From positions 1 through 5,601 of the forward strand of contig JAJRST010000166.1 of assembly GCA_024278645.1 (NCBI GenBank): a stretch of DNA of 5,601 nucleotides, written 5' to 3'. The notes below the pieces were generated by a model. It was not told where the DNA came from. It did no database searches and worked only from the letters and a program-made list of their open reading frames with translations. The first letter of the stretch is position 1, and each line of letters opens with the position of its first letter. Source of the stretch: a bacterium. GTDB taxonomy: Bacteria > Zhuqueibacterota > Zhuqueibacteria > Residuimicrobiales > Krinioviventaceae. The translations under genes and the position numbers were made by a program. Positions 5,582-5,601 of the stretch are shown here, piece after piece.

Positions 5582-5601
5582 TTCCGACCTTCCGACCTTC
5601 C
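5582..5601. repeat. Tandem repeat of TTCCGACC, cut by window edge
   Basis: The 8-base unit TTCCGACC occurs twice in full (5582-5589 and 5590-5597) and begins a third time (5598-5601) where the window ends. The true copy number and extent are unknown. It lies in non-coding sequence upstream of the motor operon. Confidence 0.6.

Noticed and set aside
5536..5601. Possible start of a divergent plus-strand gene (ATG AAG AAA AAA..., open to the window end)
   Set aside because: The beginning MKKKVLALMPHG looks gene-like, but there is no ribosome binding site at a useful distance and the frame runs straight into the TTCCGACC tandem repeat. Only 22 codons are visible, too little to support a gene.

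Overview
This is a bacterial chromosomal window with two convergent gene blocks. Coding sequence is GC-rich, while the two non-coding stretches of about 220 bases (4071-4292 and 5382-5601) are clearly AT-richer. Gene content (a sigma-54 two-component pair and a TolQ/ExbD/ExbD/TonB-like motor set of the type associated with Myxococcus Agl/Glt) and several short palindromic or tandem repeats suggest an environmental Gram-negative lineage, perhaps of the FCB/Calditrichota/KSB1 kind or a deltaproteobacterial relative. The taxonomy is inference from style only; no marker gene is present.

Left block, plus strand (1-2121): the C-terminal part of a histidine kinase, cut by the window edge just before its H-box, is followed five bases later by a complete NtrC-type response regulator (receiver, sigma-54 AAA+ and Fis-type HTH domains). 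The inter-domain linker of the regulator contains an in-frame doubled palindrome encoding KTSEVF-KTSEVS, which looks like a short repeat inserted inside a gene.

Between the blocks (2122-2186) is a 65-base convergent intergenic gap with at most a weak terminator.

Right block, minus strand (5381 down to 2187): an apparent operon in the order MotA/TolQ/ExbB-type channel protein, ExbD-like protein 1, a 222-base AT-rich spacer with a long imperfect hairpin, ExbD-like protein 2, and a TonB/AgmX-like protein with a degenerate FHA-like N-terminus. Together these would make a proton-driven inner-membrane stator (one channel subunit and two ExbD paralogues) plus a trans-periplasmic coupling protein. 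Such a machine energises outer-membrane transport, envelope maintenance or surface motility; the sequence does not say which. A notable detail is that ExbD-like protein 1 has Asn where the proton-carrying Asp of ExbD is expected, while ExbD-like protein 2 keeps the Asp.

The right edge (5382-5601) is the leader region of the operon. It holds a strong Shine-Dalgarno sequence, some small dyads and the start of an 8-base tandem repeat that runs off the window. I see no RNA gene, CRISPR array, complete insertion sequence or integrase.
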